Of a DNA stretch of 17,821 nt, positions 14,684-17,821 are shown piece by piece; position 1 is the stretch's first letter, and the number at the start of each line of letters is the position of its first letter. This stretch comes from an uncultured Erysipelotrichaceae bacterium (lineage in GTDB: Bacteria; Bacillota_I; Bacilli_A; Erysipelotrichales; Erysipelotrichaceae), in contig CACZPD010000134.1 in NCBI GenBank assembly GCA_902782955.1, positions 1 to 17,821 of the forward strand, given 5' to 3'. The position numbers were made by a program, and so were the translations under genes. The notes under the pieces were generated by a model. That model had not been told where the DNA came from, did not search any database, and worked only from the letters and a program-made list of their open reading frames with translations.

Positions 14684-15928
14684 ATGAAAGGCAAAAGATT
14701 TATCTCAATGGGCTTAACAGCTCTGATGAGCGTCGCTCTTCTGGCAGGCTGCTCATCCTCAACCCCGGCAGGCGGAAATGAACCGGCACCGGCAGACGAA
14801 AAAGTCACAGCAACAGTTACAGTATGGGGACCGCAGGAAGACCAGTCCGCTGACAACGGCCAGTGGCTGCAGACAATGTGCGACCAGTTCAACGAAGCAC
14901 ATCCTGAATGGGAACTGACATTCAAGTACGGCGTATGCTCCGAAGGTGATGCAAAGACAAACGTCGGAACAGACCCGAGCGCAGCAGCTGATGTCTACAT
15001 GTTCGCAAACGACCAGATCCCGGAACTGATCAAAACAGGCGGAATCGCTGAACTCGGCGGCTCAACAGTTGAGACGATGAAGGCAAACAACTCCGCAACA
15101 ACTGTCAATACAGTTTCATTTGACGGCTCCGTATACGGCTTCCCGTTCACAGCCAACACATGGTTCATGTACTATGACAAGAGCGTTTTCACAGAAGATG
15201 ACATCAAGTCTCTTGATGCAATGCTGGAAAAGGGCAAGGTTGCGTTCCCGCTCGACAATTCCTGGTATATCGCTTCCTTCTATGTAGCGAACGGATGCAC
15301 ACTGTTCGGCGCAGACGGACAGGACGCAGCTGCAGGATTTGACTTCTCCGGTGACAAGGCTGTCGCAGTTACAGATTACCTGGTCGACCTGGTTGCCAAC
15401 AAGAACTTCGCAAACGGCGACGTAGGCACAAACGCTGACGCAAAGGCATTCTTCTCCGGAACATGGGATTATGAAAAAGCAAAAGACGCTTTCGGCGACA
15501 ACCTCGGAATCGCTCAGCTGCCGGCTATCACGATCAACGGTGAGGCTAAGCTGATGAAGTCCTATGCAGGATCCAAGGCAATCGGTGTCAACCCGGCAAC
15601 AGCACTCTATGCAGAACATCCGGAAATTGCAGTTGCTCTGGCTGCTTATCTCGGCGGCACAGAAGCTCAGCAGAAGCACTATGAACTGAGAAACATCATC
15701 CCGACAGATTCCAACATCAACGTCGGTGACGATGCGCTGGCAAAAGCTCAGATGGACACAATGGCAAATACATCCATCGTTCAGCCGCTCCAGGCAGACA
15801 TGGGCAATTACTGGGGACCTGCAGAATCCATGGGTAAAGAACTCGTCAGCGGCAATGTCACTCACGCAAACGCAGCTGAGAAGACAGAAGCTATGAACAC
15901 ATCCATGAATACAGCTGCTGTTCAGTAA
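14684..15928 (+). CDS. Sugar ABC transporter solute-binding lipoprotein, MalE/MalX-type
   Basis: The 414-residue protein has a lipoprotein signal peptide with lipobox LLAGC (C23) and a short serine/proline/glycine linker. A family 1 extracellular solute-binding domain follows, with VTVWGPQEDQS, GSVYGFPFTANTWFMYYDKS and IGVNPATALYAEHPE. Tryptophans and tyrosines in these segments are consistent with stacking on sugar rings. Maltose or maltodextrin is the most likely ligand, by the MalF/MalG-type partners, but other oligosaccharides are possible. ATGGAGGAAAG lies before the start. A terminator-like hairpin follows the gene, as is common where the binding protein must exceed the permeases. Codon choice is strongly biased (ACA for threonine, GCA for alanine), suggesting high expression. 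Confidence 0.92.
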   Translation: MKGKRFISMGLTALMSVALLAGCSSSTPAGGNEPAPADEKVTATVTVWGPQEDQSADNGQWLQTMCDQFNEAHPEWELTFKYGVCSEGDAKTNVGTDPSAAADVYMFANDQIPELIKTGGIAELGGSTVETMKANNSATTVNTVSFDGSVYGFPFTANTWFMYYDKSVFTEDDIKSLDAMLEKGKVAFPLDNSWYIASFYVANGCTLFGADGQDAAAGFDFSGDKAVAVTDYLVDLVANKNFANGDVGTNADAKAFFSGTWDYEKAKDAFGDNLGIAQLPAITINGEAKLMKSYAGSKAIGVNPATALYAEHPEIAVALAAYLGGTEAQQKHYELRNIIPTDSNINVGDDALAKAQMDTMANTSIVQPLQADMGNYWGPAESMGKELVSGNVTHANAAEKTEAMNTSMNTAAVQ

Positions 15929-15967
15929 GTAATTTCAGACTGAATAATCATTGACTTGTAGAAACTG

Positions 15968-16003
15968 AGAATGCGGCAGGCGAAAGGCCGTGCCGCATTC
16001 TTT
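15968..16003 (+). terminator. Terminator-like attenuator between the binding protein and malF
   Basis: AGAATGCGGCA (15968-15978) pairs perfectly with TGCCGCATTCT (15991-16001), with a further GC-rich inner pairing and a GAAA-type loop, and a short T tract (15998-16003, interrupted). It should stop part of the transcripts after the binding-protein gene and let the rest read through into the permeases. Confidence 0.8.
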
Positions 16004-16044
16004 GCATAAGTTATCAGGCAAGAATTAAAAGAAAGGTTTGATAT

Positions 16045-17406
16045 ATGGCTAGTTTACAGAAAGAAAAAATCACGGCTGGGAAGGCTCTGGTGAACGGAGA
16101 TCTTTACACAAAGCTCTCGGCAGTGATCATGGGCGCCGGACTCATTGGCCATAAACAGGTCGCAAAAGGTGTCATGGTGCTTCTGAGTGAACTCGCTTTT
16201 ATCTTCTATATGATCAAAAGCGGTATTCACAATCTGGCAATGCTCCCGAGTCTCGGTACGGCGGAACAGCAGAAAGTATGGAATGAAGCCAAACAGATCT
16301 ATGAGTATACGACCGGTGACAATTCACAGCAGATCCTGCTGTTCGGCGTGGTAACGCTGTTTGTCATTGCTGCGATCGTCGTTCTCTGGATCCTCCAGAT
16401 GAGACACTCATATAAACTGCAGAAAGAGCTGGAAGCAGGAAGATCCGTCCCGACACTGAAGGAAGATCTGAATGCGCTGCTCAACAACAATATGCACATC
16501 ACCCTGATGACGCTGCCGTGTCTGGGAATTCTGATGTTCAACATCGTGCCTCTTGTCTACATGATCTCGATGGCGTTCACCAGCTATTCGAAAGAAGACA
16601 ACCATCTCACGCTGTTTGACTGGAACGGCCTGACGCGGTTCCAGAGAGTTCTCAACATGAACGGAAACATGGGACGTCAGTTCTGGCATGTCCTGGCATG
16701 GACCGTCGTATGGGCGATCTTTGCGACATTCCTGAACTACATCCTCGGCATGATCCTGGCAATGGTCATCAACCGCAAGGACACAAAGGGCAAGGCATTC
16801 TGGAGATTCTGCTTCGTGCTGACGATCGCGGTTCCGCAGTTCGTTACACTGATGATCATGAATATCATGCTGCAGCCGAGCGGTGCTGTTAATGTACTGT
16901 TAAGGCAGCTTGGATGGATCGGCGCATCACAGTCACTGCCGTTCTGGACCAATGTCACATGGGCAAGAATTACGATCATCGTGATCAACCTGTGGGTAGG
17001 TATCCCGTATACCATGCTGCAGGTCACAGGTATCCTGCAGAATATTCCTGCAGAGCTGTATGAGGCCGCAAAGATGGACGGCGCGAACGCGGTAACGATC
17101 TTCTTCAAGATCACGCTGCCGTACATGCTGTTCGTTACGACGCCTTATCTGATCACATCCTTTGTCGGAAATATCAACAATTTCAATGTCATCTACCTGC
17201 TCTCCGGTGGTGGTCCGACCTACGTCGGAGATACTGCAGGTCAGACGGATCTGCTTGTTACATGGCTGTATAAGCTGACGATCGATCAGCAGTACTACAA
17301 CCTTGGCGCGGTCATCGGTATTATCACATTCGTCATCCTGACGATCGTTACACTTGTGACATACCGCAACTCCGCATCCTATAAGAACGAGGAGGCGTTC
17401 ATGTAA
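16045..17406 (+). CDS. malF: Sugar ABC transporter permease, MalF-type
   Basis: The 453-residue membrane protein has an N-terminal extension with two hydrophobic segments (about 25-55 and 93-112) before the six-helix permease core that starts near residue 152, as in MalF of Bacillota. The EAA loop reads ELYEAAKMDGANAVTIFFKI, followed by TLPYM, the contact site for the ATPase. MalF and MalG form the channel for the binding-protein-delivered sugar. The gene follows the binding protein after 116 bases with an attenuator. GAAAGG (16031-16036) is its ribosome binding site. The symbol is given for the family; the sugar is inferred. No ATPase (MalK/MsmX) gene lies in the window; in Bacillota a shared MsmX often serves such transporters. 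Confidence 0.9.
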   Translation: MASLQKEKITAGKALVNGDLYTKLSAVIMGAGLIGHKQVAKGVMVLLSELAFIFYMIKSGIHNLAMLPSLGTAEQQKVWNEAKQIYEYTTGDNSQQILLFGVVTLFVIAAIVVLWILQMRHSYKLQKELEAGRSVPTLKEDLNALLNNNMHITLMTLPCLGILMFNIVPLVYMISMAFTSYSKEDNHLTLFDWNGLTRFQRVLNMNGNMGRQFWHVLAWTVVWAIFATFLNYILGMILAMVINRKDTKGKAFWRFCFVLTIAVPQFVTLMIMNIMLQPSGAVNVLLRQLGWIGASQSLPFWTNVTWARITIIVINLWVGIPYTMLQVTGILQNIPAELYEAAKMDGANAVTIFFKITLPYMLFVTTPYLITSFVGNINNFNVIYLLSGGGPTYVGDTAGQTDLLVTWLYKLTIDQQYYNLGAVIGIITFVILTIVTLVTYRNSASYKNEEAFM

Positions 17407-17407
17407 T

Positions 17408-17821
17408 ATGTCTGAAATGCAGGTTAAAAGAAATAGAAGAAATCCGCGAAGAGTCGCGGTGAATGTACTGATTCATGTCCTGCTGGGAATTCTCGCAGTG
17501 ATCTGGGTGCTTCCGATCTTCTGGATCGTTCTGACCAGTTTCAGAGCTGAACCCGGCGCATATACGAACACATTCCTTCCGCAGGGGTACACATTGAACA
17601 ACTACATCAAACTGTTTACCGACAGGAACGTACTGAACTTCCCGAAGATGTTCACAAATACACTGATCATTGCGATCATTACATGTATCTGCTCGACATT
17701 CTTCGTGCTCTCCGTAGCGTACAGCCTTTCCAGGATGCGTTTCGGATTCCGTAAGCCTTACATGAACCTGGCTATGATCCTCGGTCTTTTCCCGGGATTC
17801 ATGACAATGATCGCGCAGTAC
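17408..17821 (+). CDS. malG: Sugar ABC transporter permease, MalG-type (5' part, cut by window end)
   Basis: The frame is open from ATG 17408 to the window end, giving 138 residues beginning MSEMQVKRNRRNPRRVAVN. A hydrophobic segment (about 20-43) includes VIWVLPIFWIVLTSFR, then comes the periplasmic-side NNYIKLF region. A second membrane segment follows (about 85-105), and then AYSLSRMRFGFRK and LFPGFMTMIA. These match the MalG/permease family start; the full protein is normally about 280 residues, so the EAA loop is outside the window. It starts one base after the malF stop, with GGAGG at 17391-17395 inside the malF 3' end, so translation is likely coupled. Confidence 0.9.
   Translation, partial: MSEMQVKRNRRNPRRVAVNVLIHVLLGILAVIWVLPIFWIVLTSFRAEPGAYTNTFLPQGYTLNNYIKLFTDRNVLNFPKMFTNTLIIAIITCICSTFFVLSVAYSLSRMRFGFRKPYMNLAMILGLFPGFMTMIAQY

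Noticed and set aside
15116..15865. Minus-strand frame of 249 codons opposite the solute-binding protein
   Set aside because: It is a shadow frame created by biased codon use in the binding-protein gene; cysteine-rich without any domain.
16002..16030. Possible separate promoter for malF (TTGCAT, 17 bases, TTAAAA)
   Set aside because: The -35 matches only three of six and the -10 is poor; read-through from the attenuator is the simpler explanation.

Overview
The window looks like chromosomal DNA of a low-to-mid GC Bacillota (Firmicutes). Two traits favour an Erysipelotrichia-like lineage, but this is inference from memory of gene order and cannot be proven from the window. First, no rpmD (L30) lies between rpsE and rplO. 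Second, no map (methionine aminopeptidase) lies between adk and infA. S14, L36 and adenylate kinase are all the zinc-cysteine versions usual in Gram-positive bacteria, and most genes have strong AGGAGG-type ribosome binding sites.

Region 1 (1-7040, + strand) is the end of the spc operon and the alpha operon: rpsN (3' end only), rpsH, rplF, rplR, rpsE, rplO, secY, adk, infA, rpmJ, rpsM, rpsK, rpoA and rplQ. It closes with a clear intrinsic terminator. It encodes ribosomal proteins, the SecY translocon pore, adenylate kinase, IF-1 and the RNA polymerase alpha subunit. A strong 13-bp hairpin sits where map would be expected.

Region 2 (7090-10060, + strand) is a compact three-gene unit: an alkaline-phosphatase-superfamily enzyme, a lipoprotein of unknown family and a TrmR-like O-methyltransferase. 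It ends in a bidirectional terminator shared with the converging region 3.

Region 3 (13402-10079, - strand) is a three-gene unit resembling ydjI-ydjG-ydjH of Bacillus subtilis. It encodes an SPFH-domain protein with two tandem C-terminal zinc ribbons, a membrane protein with two N-terminal zinc ribbons, and a TPM-domain membrane protein. In B. subtilis these proteins work with a PspA-family protein at stressed membranes; no pspA-like gene is present here. A near-consensus promoter and a 17-bp dyad precede the unit, and two hairpins separate its first and second genes.

Region 4 (13500-17821, + strand) is a sugar-uptake locus: a LacI-family regulator, a maltose/maltodextrin-type solute-binding lipoprotein, a MalF-type permease and a MalG-type permease cut by the window end. 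The lacI promoter is near-consensus, with two LacI/CcpA-type operator-like sites at or just after the predicted transcription start. A terminator-like hairpin between the binding protein and malF probably lets the binding protein be made in excess.

I saw no tRNA or rRNA genes, CRISPR array, insertion sequence or phage genes. I did not find a clearly undescribed system; the least-understood parts are the SPFH/zinc-ribbon/TPM unit and the phosphodiesterase-lipoprotein-methyltransferase operon.
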